This document shows positions 1 to 11,593 of a stretch of DNA of 64,000 nucleotides, piece after piece (within the stretch, counting starts at the first letter, position 1; each line of letters begins with the position of its first letter). Made by a program: the position numbers and the translations under genes. Below the pieces are notes generated by a model. That model worked only from the letters and a program-made list of their open reading frames with translations. It was not told where the DNA came from and made no database searches. Source of the stretch: Engraulis encrasicolus (lineage: Eukaryota; Chordata; Actinopteri; Clupeiformes; Engraulidae); the NCBI RefSeq assembly GCF_034702125.1, contig NC_085861.1, positions 54,088,322 through 54,152,321 of the forward strand, given 5' to 3'.

Positions 1-748
1 GTGTTTTAGGCTATGACTTCAGATTTCACTTGGGTTGTCGCACGCGCAGACACAGGGACAGAGGGAGTAAAGAAAAACAACCGAACTGATCAACGCTAAT
101 GAAATTGTTTTGGCTGACGATATTTTCATATGCTTTAGACCTTCCACGACCACGAGAGCTCCAGCTCTGACTTTCCTGGCCCATCACAATCATAACGACC
201 TAACAGCCCAGTAGGACCGATGGCCAGAGATGGAGGAGGAGGAAGATAGACGCAGCAGAGGTCGGGGGTATTGATTAGGGAGACTCCAACAGAATTGACG
301 CCCTGCTAACTGTATGTACATTCATCCCTCAATAACATTATGTGCTTCTGTATTCCTCCAGATGTGTAAGTATTGTAATGGATGTTATCACAACGGATGT
401 ACTCTATATCGCAACACGAGTAGGCTACACGAGTACACCTGTTGTGATAACCATTACAATATTTCTACTCCTATGAGTAGTAGTGTGATATTACATGGTT
501 GTAGGTACACAACACCAGTGGTAGTTCAAGTACATCCATAAAAGCCCATCTACTTCATACATCTGTGTAACCCCTGGCACAACACCAGTTTGTAAGAAAT
601 TGACTGAAAACGTTGTATGCATATAATTGGCACATCTTTATTTATATACACAATAATGATTGCTTATGTCCATATGGTCAATAGAGTTATTTAGTCCCCA
701 TCATCAAATAGAAAATGCACTACATAAAATGTATTTATTGCTTTGCAG

Positions 749-871
749 GCCTTGATTCAATCATTGAATTTGAAGCAATCCCATCGGTTACTGCAGCGTG
801 CCCTGACCCGTGACCCCAGTTTGATGTTCGACCTGGCACATGACATCTGGTCCTCAGTCACAGCCCAGTAG
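749..871 (+). CDS. Possible terminal coding exon, unknown gene
   Basis: A pyrimidine-rich tract ending in TTTGCAG (741-748) is followed by 40 open codons and TAG at 869-871. The C-terminus reads as a short amphipathic tail containing LLQRALTRDPSLMFDLAHD and ending in IWSSVTAQ. I do not recognise the protein. The case for a real last exon is the good 3' splice acceptor, the clean reading frame from it, and an AATAAA signal about 400 bases downstream. No matching upstream exon was found in bases 1-740. It could also be a chance open frame. Confidence 0.33.
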   Translation, partial: ALIQSLNLKQSHRLLQRALTRDPSLMFDLAHDIWSSVTAQ

Positions 872-1900
872 CACAACCAACCTGGCGCCTCTGCGCAATC
901 TGTAAGGAGATGCCCATGAACATTGAAAGGAAATGCTGTGGTGTTCTCAGTTTTGATAAGACTTTGGGCTGATGTAGGACCAGGTGAGAGAAACGGTCTC
1001 TTCAGGCATGCAGCCTACAGACAGTATGGGGCACTTGAACAGGGCTGATGTTGTAATACACAGTACAATACCCAGGATTAGCCAGGGTTACCCTGCTCCA
1101 CTAGAGCAATATAAAAGGTTTATACAGAGTACGGTATAAAACACACAAACCGGCAGTGTGCAGAGTTTTATTATTTTTCATTATCTGTAGGAGCATTCAT
1201 CTGTACATCTCACCTTTTTGGTTTGGAACCACGTTTGTCTTGTTACCATTGTTTTTTTCATACATAGAAAATAAATGCAACCTGTCAAATAATCTTCTGA
1301 TTGTGGTCTTGTGGAATATATAAATTATGTAACCATGCATTTTCAGTCAGAGAATGAATTAAAAAAAGCCACACAGTCAAATTGTGTCCACCAATATTTA
1401 CTGTCATTGAAATGTATGGACAATTTAAACAATGTATTACACATGACACTAGATACATTACTTTATACTATATTTACAGTTGTCATTACCATACAAAAAC
1501 TCTGGGAAGGTGGGTAAGTGCAGCAACTGTGAAGGGCCTAGTCTGAGGTTGGAGGCGTCTGTGCTGTAAAAAGATAAACAGAATTAGAAATCACATATCT
1601 GACAGTAGCTCCAGTGACATTTTAAATGCAAGTAACCTGGGTTGTTGGGGCAGGGACACCAAAAATAACTCCTTTATCTGGGCTCACCTGGTTGTGAGTG
1701 TCTGCGGTCAGCCATCCCTCTTAGGGTAGAAAGTCTTCTGCGCAGGACGGTGCCCTGAAGGTTGACGTTCACAGTATGCAGCCTTCATGTCCTGGAACTT
1801 TTATTGTGCAATTTTCCATATCTGTAACAAGCAATGTGTTAGACTATATTAGGGCTTCATTACATCAAATTACACAGCAGGGTTTTACAGGGTGTTGGCT
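872..1900. other. Intergenic or 3' UTR, no gene seen
   Basis: AT-rich sequence with short chance ORFs only. The first ~400 bases may be the 3' UTR of the possible exon ending at 871. Bases 1-748 likewise show no gene I can support. Confidence 0.4.
1269..1274 (+). terminator. Candidate polyadenylation signal AATAAA
   Basis: AATAAA followed by a T/C-containing stretch, about 400 bases after the stop codon of the possible terminal exon at 749-871. The intervening sequence would be its 3' UTR. Confidence 0.3.
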
Positions 1901-1904
1901 ACAG

Positions 1905-2060
1905 TCCCAGGACCTAAGTGGACTTGTGTGCCTTGCTCAAGTGCACTTCAGCTGTGGATGGAGGTGTAGGTAGGGAGAGGTAAGGATGGGATTTCAACCT
2001 GCTTCTCTCTGATCTTAGGACCACCTCTCACCATCAGTTGATGACTGGCTGCTACCTCAA
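1905..2060 (-). repeat. tRNA-derived SINE, copy 1
   Basis: Read on the minus strand, a B-box-like GGTTGAAATCCC (1988-1999) is followed by a body that shares the 17-mer CCTTACCTCTCCCTACC with the SINE at 37305-37440 on the plus strand, then CTTGAGCAAGGCAC, a phrase common in fish SINE bodies. The two copies in one window support an interspersed family. Confidence 0.5.
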
Positions 2061-2621
2061 ATTTCATTCATGGCCCTAGTTATGTTCTGTAATCAGCATT
2101 GTTTTTACCTTACACAAATAAATGTAAATGCATTCAGCACCATGGGGGGCTGTGAAGACCTTTGAGAATATTTGCAGAACTACATACTGAATTGAGCCAT
2201 CTGCCTTTCTCTTGGTTGGTGTGTTGAGATGGTGACTGCAGTCCAGGCTTCTTGGATTGGAGGAGAAAAGCTGTGGCTTTTACTGGCATAAGTATGTGGT
2301 TGTGGAAGGACCCTGTCTGCTGTTGACCTGAGGGGAAAAAAGAGCACAAATTGCATATTAGCACAGAGCCCATGCTTAGACCATAGACAGATAAATCATC
2401 TGGCACAATCTGCATGCAACCAACAGAACCTAGAAAGAGAAAGATTAGCAGCAATACACAAAGGGGACAAGTATACAAAAAACATGCAAAGTGTTCTGAT
2501 AAGGTGCATGGAGGTAGTCTGTGTTGATTCCAGCAACCTCAAAGACTGAAAAGTGTCCCAGTGTGTTGAATTGAAAACTTGGCGCGTGCGCGCGCACACA
2601 TAGGAATATCATAATTTAGTG

Positions 2622-2988
2622 CAGTGTTTCTCAACAGGGGTGCCGGGGCACCCTGGGGTGCCGTAGGGCCCCCTCAGGGGTGCCGCGGAAACGTGGCTGA
2701 TAAATAAATTATATAACATAAAACATATTTGTCAAAATTGATAAGTTAATGTTAGTCAGTGGAATCTTTGATCTGCCATTTATGCACAATAAAGTAAATA
2801 TTGGTCACCCCAGCTGCAACTTTGAACGTAGGTCGTGCGACTAGGTTGTGTGTCTCCAAATGTGTTACATTCTAAGCTTGTGTGGTATCGGATGTGATGC
2901 TATATTACGGCTAGTTGGTTTGGGGTGCCTTGAAATTTTTCATGAATTGAAAGGGTGCCTCGCCTAAAAAAAAGGTTGAGAAACACTG
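2622..2988. mobile_element. hAT-type MITE with perfect 8-bp TSD
   Basis: Terminal inverted repeats CAGTGTTTCTCAAC and GTTGAGAAACACTG are perfect over 14 bp. The element is flanked by identical 8-bp duplications ATTTAGTG (2614-2621 and 2989-2996), the hAT hallmark. Its 367 bp interior has GGGGTGCC-rich subterminal repeats and no coding capacity, so it was moved in trans. The element at 30371-30699 is a related type. Confidence 0.88.
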
Positions 2989-3919
2989 ATTTAGTGTATC
3001 AATTACAACTACAGGATCTGTTCGCTTTTGTCAGATAGAACCATTGTTTTTCAAAGGCAGATCATTCCAAAAAGGATAGTAGTATCTGCAACTGGACGAA
3101 ATTACACCCACAAACATGAATAAAATAAACTACCAGTGTGCGGTGATTCATTCTTCATTTACTTGGCAGCCTTGATATGTTGTGATACAGGAGCAAGGAA
3201 CAGCTATGGAAAACACCACACCTTGGAATGGACAAAGCAGAACATTTCAATATAACCAGGGTAAAACAAATAATGTGCCGGCATCTCCATGGGATCATTC
3301 AGTGTAGCCATCACAATAAAGATCTGCCGTGTAGCCGTCATGGTCATTAGGTGGTATTTATCAAATGCAAAACTACCGTCTTCTCAAAAACGACATCAGC
3401 GAGTTAACAACATTACACCCACAATCATGTAAACATTTGAAAACCCAAGACAATCTATTTTGCAATGCTGGAGCGGCGAACAGGTTGTGCTTGTGCTTGC
3501 TACTATTACCAGAGACGTACCAAAGCAAAACATGCAAACGATATATTTTTGTAAACCACTAGAAAGACATGGGCTTTGCTGGTCAAAGTAATGTGTGCGT
3601 AAACATGGTAGGTTACTTACTACGGGGTGAATCAGTATTTAGCAACTGAACGCGGATGGAGAAGGGGTGCTTCCGTCCTCCTCCCAGCTGGTTTGTCTGG
3701 CTCGTTCGCACAACTAGTAGCAAAACACACAAGAGTAACCGTCTGAGTTACACATAGCAATTCTGAAAACGTGTTCATGTGCACAGAATAAATGCCACAG
3801 GGGGGGGGCACAAAAAAATAAAGCGATTGAGGTAGCAGCTATGTTAAGCAAGGTAGCAGCTAGATATGTTGGAGCTTGAGCTAATCCTCTGACCCCTCTC
3901 AATGGATACTTGCTTAAAA

Positions 3920-4570
3920 AAAGACACCACTGTGTCCTAAACCAATTCACAAAATATTATACAGACAAATATATTATCTCACCTCTCGATTAGAAATATG
4001 GTCACCAAAGCGTATTTGAAGCCGCTGCCGTAGCCGACATCTGTGTCCAAGAGTGTCAGGTCCCATTTCAAATTTTCAGCCCGTGTTGGAGTCTGGTCTT
4101 GCGAGTCCGATGACTATAATCCAAGGGAGTATGTTATCCTGACATGGTTAGTCCAGTGTTCCAAAAGCCAAAGTTCTTCCTGTAGCTCTGCAAAAGCCAC
4201 CAAAGTTTTCAAGTAGCTCAGCCTGCTGCTAACTCTCGTTACCTTGCTACTAGCCGAGTGATGATGAGCCTTGTCGCGTGTGCATGAATGCTGGGGGCGG
4301 GGTCGGTCAAGTTCACGAGTCGGTGAACGCGCAGGGAGGAGGGGTGAGTGCTGGCGGTTGATGGACGTGTCAGAAACCAATAGAAGTGATGATGAGTATT
4401 ACTTCTATTGGTTGCCGTTTTCTTCTGACTACGCCCTCTAGACTGGACCAAAAGATTTCGGTTTTTTTCCAAACACTCCATTTCAATGGGTGCTATGGCG
4501 TCATGAGGAGTTTTTCAGATGATATGGTAAAATATGTGCCAGAAAAACATCTCCTATCCCACCTTTAACT
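3920..4570 (-). repeat. 650-bp interspersed repeat family, copy A
   Basis: Closely similar, in reverse orientation, to 45998-46640. The shared segment contains a conserved 13-bp perfect hairpin with CCAAT on both arms (4375-4387 with 4401-4413), a GC-rich stretch, and a TTAAAGG start next to TTAA. ORFs inside differ between copies by frame-breaking changes, so coding is doubtful. The class is unknown. It might be a non-autonomous DNA element or a repeated promoter-like sequence. Confidence 0.75.
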
Positions 4571-4572
4571 CT

Positions 4573-5360
4573 TCGTTGGTGAGTGTCCTCATCCACCAAC
4601 TTCCCAACGATGCGGCCGTGCGTCTCGCTCTCTCTCCGGTGCGTCACCGTCCATCTTAGCACCTGCACTTAAAACAACCCACACCCATCCTATTGGCCCA
4701 ATCACCTTCCTCCCTTCTCTCGCTGGCACCTGAAATCAATGTAATCAGTGAGTGCGTGAGTTCTCAATTTGTCACCCCATGACAAATAAATCCACTGCAC
4801 CTTAGCTGAAAGGCCGCTGAGAGTTGGGTTCTCTCCGTGGAAACGGCGGTGGATGAACAAGTCATTTCAATGAGAAGGATTGAGTGTAGGCTATGGCATG
4901 TGCAAAACAGGGAACTAGAGGCGGGACCCGACTTCAGATTAATAGGCCTATTAGCCTAAATTTATGTCTGGATTTGTAAGACTTGCCTTTTGGAATTTCT
5001 CACAGTTTGCTTTTGTTTTGCCTCGGTTTGGACACGACAACGGCTCTTCTCTCTGGAACTTCAAAATAAGGACAAGGGTTGTGTGCTCCATCATGTCGCT
5101 GGATGTTTCCTTACATTGTTGCGATATAATTTGATTGAGTAACTTGGAATGTAGGCAACAAAGTTTATCTCTTCAAAGCAGTAACGTGGGAAAGTGTGTT
5201 ACATCGCTGATTTCAGCACCACACCCGCGTGGATAGCTCATTTAGATTTCCTTAGCCTATATGGATATGGAGGGAAACGTCGGCTGCTCTGATGACAGCG
5301 CTGCACAGTAGAGTGGCAGCATTCTCAGAATGGTTCAATATAGGCCTATAGGCTACTTAA
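4573..5360. other. No gene seen
   Basis: Mixed-composition sequence with a CT-rich stretch near 4620 and two TAGGCCTA words near 4951 and 5341. No coding or TIR structure that I can support. Confidence 0.4.
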
Positions 5361-5364
5361 AAAA

Positions 5365-5475
5365 ATGTCGGAATAGCAGCATGCAGGAATAGCGGCGGAC
5401 GGTGGAAAACGTGTCAATATTCCGACAATAGACATTAACGTCGGAATAGCGACATGTCGGAATAGCGCCACGTAA
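5365..5475. repeat. GGAATAGC short-repeat cluster
   Basis: The words GTCGGAATAGC and GGAATAGCG recur four times, with one inverted ATTCCGAC in between. Looks like the remains of a simple tandem or subterminal repeat of a transposon. Confidence 0.45.
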
Positions 5476-5477
5476 CC

Positions 5478-5853
5478 ATGACCAAGACTATGACAACACC
5501 TCTCTTAGTCAAGATTACCATGAGTAAACTACGGTAATCTAGAAGACCAGAATGTCAACTCACAGTCACAAACAAACGCAAAGCAAATGTCTGTACACTA
5601 CAGTATGCATCGGGCACAGTTGGGGAAGGGGAGAACCAACACCATTGATTTTACAAGGACAATGTATTATTTACACGGACAATGTGTACAGCAGAGTTAA
5701 CGGAGTTTTTTTGAAGTTCACAGGGGGGAAACATGATGAAACTAACAGAGACATAATACAATGTTATGACCAAGACTGTGACGATACCTCTTCAAGTTAA
5801 GATTACAATGAGTAAACTACGGTAAACCTAGAAGGCCAGAATGGGAACTCACA
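5478..5853. repeat. Pair of ~87-bp direct repeats
   Basis: Bases 5478-5563 and 5766-5853 are diverged direct repeats sharing ATGACCAAGACT, GAGTAAACTACGGTAA and AACTCACA, with about 200 bases between them. They lie just past the splice donor of the RecQ-like exon on the minus strand. Confidence 0.6.
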
Positions 5854-5910
5854 ACTAACGCAACTATCAACAGTATCTATCTACTATCAACAGTAGATGC
5901 TTAAACTTAC

Positions 5911-6349
5911 CATTTGTAGGTGACGTGAACCTCATCAACAACGATGCCCAGTAGGTTCTTCTGGTAGAGGTCTGAGGATAGCATGGTCAGCCATTTGTCC
6001 TTCAGCCACGACTCGGGGCTACCGAAGACCAGCTGGCAACGTCCCTGAAGGATGTCGTTGACGTTTCTTCCTCCCAGTTCCATTGCCGTTAGACCAAGTT
6101 TTCCAGCCTCTCTGACTTGGTCCTCCATTAACGCAACCAGGGGGGACACCACAATAACGATGGGATCCTGCACTTTCCCCATTGCTTTAGCGACTAGTGG
6201 AGCCAGCTGATGAATCACTTTTGCCAAATCCGGTCGGTAGAAGCGCAAACACATCCTCGCCGCCAACAAACGCCTTAAGCGCAGTCATTTGTTCGTCTTT
6301 CAATGACTGAACATTTGGAATACAATACCGTGGAAATAGCCGAATCCAT
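5911..6349 (-). pseudogene. RecQ-like DNA helicase, first exon, frameshifted
   Basis: Minus-strand sequence encodes the N-terminal helicase core of a RecQ-family ATPase: the block SLKDEQMTALKAF, the Walker A motif LLPTGFGKS, motif Ia VVSPLVALMEDQV, LVFGSPESWL and the motif II box VVDEVH. RecQ proteins unwind DNA 3'-5'. Reading one protein requires two frame changes, one between the likely start (ATG at 6349, reading MDSAISTVL) and the SLKDEQ block, and one just after GFGKS near 6216-6220, where about two bases seem lost. The exon ends in GTAAGT at 5910-5905, a canonical donor directly after the DEVH box. No following exon was found to the left. It is a dead or partial copy of a multi-copy helicase gene; a transposon-borne origin is possible but not shown. 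Confidence 0.75.
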
Positions 6350-6440
6350 TTCAGCGCACGAAGTACTGGTACTACAGCGCGCTGCCATGTTTGTTGTGAT
6401 ATGATGACTACACTGCTGTCGCTAATGCTTTACATCACAT

Positions 6441-6494
6441 CCGCCCATAACTCCGCCCATCCATTTAAAGTCCCACCCGCGATTCATGATTGGC
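6441..6494 (-). promoter_or_regulatory. GC and CCAAT boxes upstream of RecQ-like exon
   Basis: Two CCGCCC blocks (6441-6446, 6452-6457; GGGCGG on the minus strand) and an ATTGGC (CCAAT on the minus strand, 6489-6494) lie about 95-145 bases upstream of the proposed minus-strand start at 6349. The spacing fits a TATA-less vertebrate promoter. Confidence 0.4.
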
Positions 6495-6572
6495 TATACA
6501 CATTTCCCAACTCCAGCGGTCTCACTGCTTTTCAGATGGGGTAGTGAGGCATGGGTGATGTAAATCAGGTTA

Positions 6573-7791
6573 CCGTATTTTTCGGACTACAAGTCGCACT
6601 TTTTTTCATGGTTTGGCTGGACATGCGACATATACTCTGGTGCGACATATATATGTTTTTTTTTCACCACGGGAGAGCACTATGTGCGCAACTATGTTGT
6701 GTTGCCTAATACCACTGATAGAACATTTTTTACAACTTACCACAACAAAAATAGCATTTACAATGACGACTGAATAGAAATATACCACCCAAAAGAAGTT
6801 AATATAGCCTACTGCTGAGTTCAAGCTGAAAGTAATTAAATATGCAGCCGAAAATGGCAATAGGGCAGCTGAACGAAAGTTTGGATGCAATGGAAAACTG
6901 TTTGGGGACTGGAGAAAAGCGGAGGAAAATGTGCATGTTGTGAAAAAAAAAAAAAAAAAGCTATCTGAAGGTTCAAGGCCCACGTCTAGAAGAAGAGCTG
7001 AATACAGGACAAATGTGTTCTCGAACAACGCGCGCTGCGAGTCAACGGTCTTGTTACGGGCTCCATGACATTGCCAAAGAAATGAATAGGACTTTTTGCG
7101 GAAGTCAGGGACCTCGTGGATTTATCGCGTTATGCAATGCAATCCCCTCTCGTGGATTTATTTGCGCTATGCAACGCAATCGCCTCTCTATCCGAGAACG
7201 AGCGTCTGTGTTATTAAAGACAGTCAGCCGACTTCCAGGTGAAAATCGGTCATTTCCGCGAGTTTCTGACAAACGAGCACAACGTGACACTACCATAGGC
7301 TACACAGCATAGATGAAATCCCCCTCACCTTTGATACCGTCATGGGCTGAAATCTCAGAAAAGGGGGTAAAGAAAGGCGTGCTCTGGAGACGGAACAAAG
7401 TTGCCTCGAACCCTCCCACGGTCCAAACGCAAAACAATGCCGAAAATTGAATGTTGTTCTGACTACAGGGCAACATGGCGCGTTCTGTTTCTTCTTCTTT
7501 TTCTTTTTGTGGTTTTATGGCGGTTGGCAAACCATCTTAGTTGGTGCATTACCACCACCTCTGAATGCGTTGCCACTGCTTCAGATGCTGGTTTATAAAA
7601 CAATGCCGTCTTTGAGCAGCAGCTTACCATGCGCCAGTTATCACAACATAGATTCCATGGATAGAATAACCTTTCAAAAATGTGCGACGATTAGTCCGGT
7701 GCGACGTATATATGTTTTTTTCATCTTCAAAATGCATTTTTGGGCCGTTGCGACTTAAACTCCGGAGCGACATATAGTCCAAAAAATACGG
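6573..7791. mobile_element. pogo-like/Tc1-mariner superfamily deletion derivative
   Basis: Left end CCGTATTTTTCGGACTACAA and right end (reverse complement) CCGTATTTTTTGGACTATAT are terminal inverted repeats, each next to TA (6571-6572 and 7792-7793), which fits a TA target duplication. Subterminal GTCGCAC/GCGACATATA words repeat on both sides. A coding remnant lies at 6808-7040. The element is 1219 bp, too short for an intact transposase. Confidence 0.72.
6808..7040 (+). pseudogene. N-terminal HTH remnant of a pogo-like transposase
   Basis: The frame starting near 6808 reads TAEFKLKVIKYAAENGNRAA, then ERKFG and DWRKAEENVHVV. This matches the N-terminal helix-turn-helix (psq/Brinker-like) typical of pogo-related transposases, where the usual form is FKLKV, GNRAAARKFG and DWRK. 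No start codon is in frame nearby, and the frame runs into an A16-17 tract, so only the DNA-binding part remains. No DDE catalytic region is visible downstream before the right end of the element. Confidence 0.55.
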
Positions 7792-7793
7792 TA

Positions 7794-8128
7794 CTAAGTT
7801 CCCAGGTCCCATACAAAGACAGGGGAACATAGGAACGCTCCCTGCATAACGCCTGTCCACTGTCCACCTCTTAATGTTTATCAATCCTTAGCCTAATGCC
7901 TGTTGCACAGTGTAACAACCTTATCTGAATCTAATTGCAAATGTTTTTTACAGTTTGCTCACAATATTCTTTTAGCACAGTTGACAGAGCAAGGTGACTG
8001 TTTCAATGTATATCTCTAGAGACTGGAGATCATTGCCACTTGCCACATGTAAGTCAGCCGTTTGCTTTACTGCTCCCCCCACACCATCCGGTGCTCCCTT
8101 GCCATGTGACCTCTCTAACCCTCTGAGG
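7794..8128. other. No gene seen
   Basis: Unique-looking sequence between two mobile elements. No coding or repeat structure recognised. Confidence 0.4.
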
Positions 8129-9591
8129 CAGTGGTGGCCAACCAGTTGGAGACCAAGAGCCACATTTTGTAATGTGTCACAGCAAAGAGCTACATCGGCA
8201 CACAAACATCACGCGGGCATATAAACGTGCGCAGACCCACATGGGCATCACCCATCCTTCTCGCACCACAGACCAGCATACACAACAACACATGGGCATG
8301 AACATCAACCATCTTTTCCTTACACACACACACACACACTCAAAGTGTCAGATTGATGTTACACTCCAACGCAATGGCCTGACTACAAGACAATCCTGAA
8401 TATAAGATGACCCCCCCCCCTTTTTTTTTTACTGCTTTAATTTTTTTTGGGGGAAAGTTTTTTTCAACATAAAAATGTTGATTTACATGAGAAGACAAGG
8501 GTAGGCCTACACAGGTAGGCATACACAGGTCACATTTTAATATAACACGTTTTAAAATACAGCATAATTTCCATGAGTACTCTTTATAACAGAGCACCAA
8601 GATAGTAACGCGGCACAAAGATTCTCCGCCTCTCTTAGCTCATTTGGGGGTTAGGCGCACACAGGCACCGATTTCTTGCGCACAGATTATCATTGGATGT
8701 CTGACGACGACACCATCCAAAACTTAACAAGTTGATTCGTCAAATCCCCGTTCATTTTCCACATTTATGTTTCAGCGGGCGCTGACAGGGGGCCATGGGA
8801 AAAAACAAAGTTTTCTTTTTGAGACTAAACTAAGCGCGAACAGTCGATTGAACTTGTTTCCCACCTTCACACTGTCTGCCCGCCCCGCTTTGACAATAGC
8901 TGATAGACCACGGCCGACATTCACAGCAAAAACCAGGATAGAACATTATTTTTGGCGCTATATTTTTGTATAGCCCGCGAAAATACGTCGATTTTACACC
9001 AAAAACACAATGTCACATTCGGGTCAATAGCCATGAACACTCCTAACAGAGCGCAGAGATAACTACGCAGCACAGAGATTCTCGTCGCATCTCTGCTCCA
9101 GACAGACGCATCTCTCTTGAGCAGATAATCATTTGCACATGTATTGCCGCCATATCCGAGCGATATAATCCACATATGGACAGTAGTATTTTCTTGACCT
9201 TATAGAGAGTTGTAATTGCCTTGAGGAGTGATGGCCAAGTCTTTCAGGTTAAAACATTCTGCCGCTATTTTGTCTAGTCAGCGAAAGACGCGGTCACTTT
9301 TTAAAGCGCTATTTTTAGAACATGCTTAAATCATGTTTTGTATTTGGACCAATGCAATAACAAATGTCACACATCAAGGTGATCATTCAGGACACATTTA
9401 GGCAGGCCTACTACAGTAGTACCAAGACCACAGGGCACTTATTTGCCATAGTTCTAATCAACTTTGTGTGCGCAATTACAATGCATATTGCCTATGGGAC
9501 ATAAACACAAACTTGGACATGAACGCAAGAGCCGCAAGACACCAGGCAAAGAGCCGCATGCGGCTCGAGAGCCGCGGGTTAGCCACCTATG
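8129..9591. mobile_element. Candidate non-autonomous hAT-like element
   Basis: The left end CAGTGGTGGCCAACC pairs with the right end GGTTAGCCACCTATG as imperfect inverted repeats, and GAGCCGC/GAGCCAC words follow inward on both sides. The interior carries two diverged direct copies of a ~120-bp block (8585-8720 and 9046-9150, both opening AACAGAGC). The presumptive 8-bp TSDs (CTCTGAGG, TTCTAGGC) match poorly, so the boundaries are tentative. Confidence 0.42.
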
Positions 9592-9599
9592 TTCTAGGC

Positions 9600-10240
9600 C
9601 CCTGTTACTCATTGCGCGGCTCGCGAGCCTCAGGCGGCTCTCGACGCCTTACTTGGCGGCTCGCAAGGTTATAGAAAAAATATTATAGCCCAACACAATC
9701 AACAGACCTGCATTTAAAACCTGCCATGCCTACATACATATACAATGAACACGCATCACAGTCATCTGCATCACGCCAAGTAGGAGAGGCTATGGACACG
9801 TCTACATCAATCTCTTTTTTTTTCCCACCTGGCTGACCCGGCACCCCATGCGTCATTGTGTATTTAGCCCAGAGACCTGTATAGCCTGACAAATTTGACT
9901 CGGGCGCACGCAGCAAGCCAGATTTCACCTCCGAAGTGAGCAGCGAAAATCAATCACAGATCTTATTTGAAAATGCACTGGCTGTCATTTTTATGGACGT
10001 TTGTTCACATTTTCATTGGTGGCTTAGTTTTGCATTGTTTTAAAAATAGACGGCTTTACATTCTAAATGACTGGGGGTCGCCTATCAGCAGAGAAAAGAG
10101 CGCAGAAACTTCCCCTAATTCGGCAAACATCCTTCACAACAACACCACTACACTCAATGGTGGAGACCAATAAATTATCTTGTCCACATCAAACGAGTAA
10201 TTCCATTGTGAATGATGCGTGCACGCGCCTGGTGTAGCCT
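9600..10240. other. No gene seen
   Basis: Starts with further GCGGCTC words that may belong to the preceding hAT-like element, then unassigned sequence. Confidence 0.35.
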
Positions 10241-10241
10241 A

Positions 10242-10772
10242 AAGCCGGGCATACACTGTGCGATATTTTCAGTCGTGGGTCTTAAGCTTCTGCTCACACT
10301 GCACGATGGAATTTCACTGTTTAAAAGTTCTCAGCCCACGGCTCACGTCCTCACACTACACGAGGCGATAGTCGGATGCGAGCGAAATGCTTCCACCTTA
10401 CGACGCGACAGGCATGTTTCCCCGGTCTGCAGAGGAGGGAACATGCGCACCTGAGGTGGAGATGGAGTCCCGGTCAACAGCGAATCCCACGGCCCTATTA
10501 ATTTGTGCATGTGAAGTGTCAAATCGGGTCGTAGCACTGCTTTAACTGTGCGATTTACGCACGAGCCACGACCAGAATTTCAAACCGTTTTGATTTTCTT
10601 GCGACCCTGCGATTGCACGATCGTGAGGCGAAATCGCTTGTCGTTACCCCATGTACACTGCACGATGCGAGACTCACGATTGACCTGCGATTGAGCAAGA
10701 AATCGGCCCGACTCTCAAAAAGTCGTTCGAGTGCCAAATCGGGGCAAAAGTCGCACAGTGTAAGCCCAGCTT
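10242..10772. mobile_element. TIR element flanked by TA
   Basis: Left end AAGCCGGGCATACACTGTGC and right end, reverse-complemented, AAGCTGGGCTTACACTGTGC are near-perfect 20-bp inverted repeats next to TA (10240-10241 and 10773-10774). Interior CACGATCG-type words recur on both strands and there is no ORF of note. It sits inside a tandemly repeated CGCGCCTGGTGTA...CTCTCTCGCGCAG sequence whose uninterrupted version lies at 10831-10860, which supports the insertion point. Confidence 0.66.
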
Positions 10773-10774
10773 TA

Positions 10775-10905
10775 CTCTCTCGCGCAGATTGCATTGTTGG
10801 TGACCACATCGCAAATCGCTGTTCATTTTCGCGCCTGGTGTAACTCTCTCACGCAGATTGCTTGGTGACCACATCGCAAATCGCTGTTAATTTTCAGTTT
10901 AACCC
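10775..10905. repeat. Tandem duplication, ~66-bp unit
   Basis: Two adjacent copies of CTCTCTC(G/A)CGCAGATTGC ... TTGGTGACCACATCGCAAAT. The first copy carries a 3-base insertion. Immediately right of the TIR element. Confidence 0.65.
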
Positions 10906-11585
10906 GGCGCTGTCAAACGGGCAATGAAGGCAAGCAGAGCGCGAATAAAGCACGTGGAGTCGCGTTGGAATGCTGCAAGTTGGAAACTTAAACTTTCTCT
11001 CTATCTCGCTTTCTCTCTCTCTCTCTCTCTCTCCGCACGGCATTGATTGACAGCTGACTGATAGAACTCAGTGCTGTCGGCGACGTCGCATTTTTATAAA
11101 TAATAAGTTAACAAGACCATCAGGCAACCATCCTTCACAAGCTCAATAACTCTTGAGCCAATCTGTTAATTCCGTCCTCGTTACATTGTGAATGACGATC
11201 CGGAGGTCTATCCATCAGCCATCAAAAATATGCTGGCTGACAGCACCAGAGAGAGAGAGAAACAACAAAAACTGGACTCGTCCCTCTGTTTTTGTGTTGG
11301 TTTTGACTCAGGTGGCATGTATTGGCCATCTGTCAGCGCCAGGTTAAACTGAATTGCCCTATTGCTCTTTGATGTAAAAGTGCCCTTCAGTAGAGGTGTC
11401 TTTTAGTGCTTAAAAGTGAAAAGTGAGCTAGGAGGCCTAACAGCAATTGCTGACATAGGGTAATTAATTAATAATTCAATAATTTAATCATAGGCCTACT
11501 AATAATTTAATAAGTAATACTACTACTAATAATACTCATTTGCATAAATAATACTACAACCATGTATAATGAGGCCAACACTATC
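10906..11585. other. No gene seen; (CT)n tract
   Basis: Contains a short (CT)n tract near 11008-11031 and AT-rich sequence. No coding signal recognised. Confidence 0.4.
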
Positions 11586-11593
11586 ATGATGTA

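Noticed and set aside
4114..4481. Minus-strand ORFs in the 650-bp repeat
   Set aside because: The inverse copy at 46.0-46.6 kb has different frames and stops, so the ORFs are not conserved.
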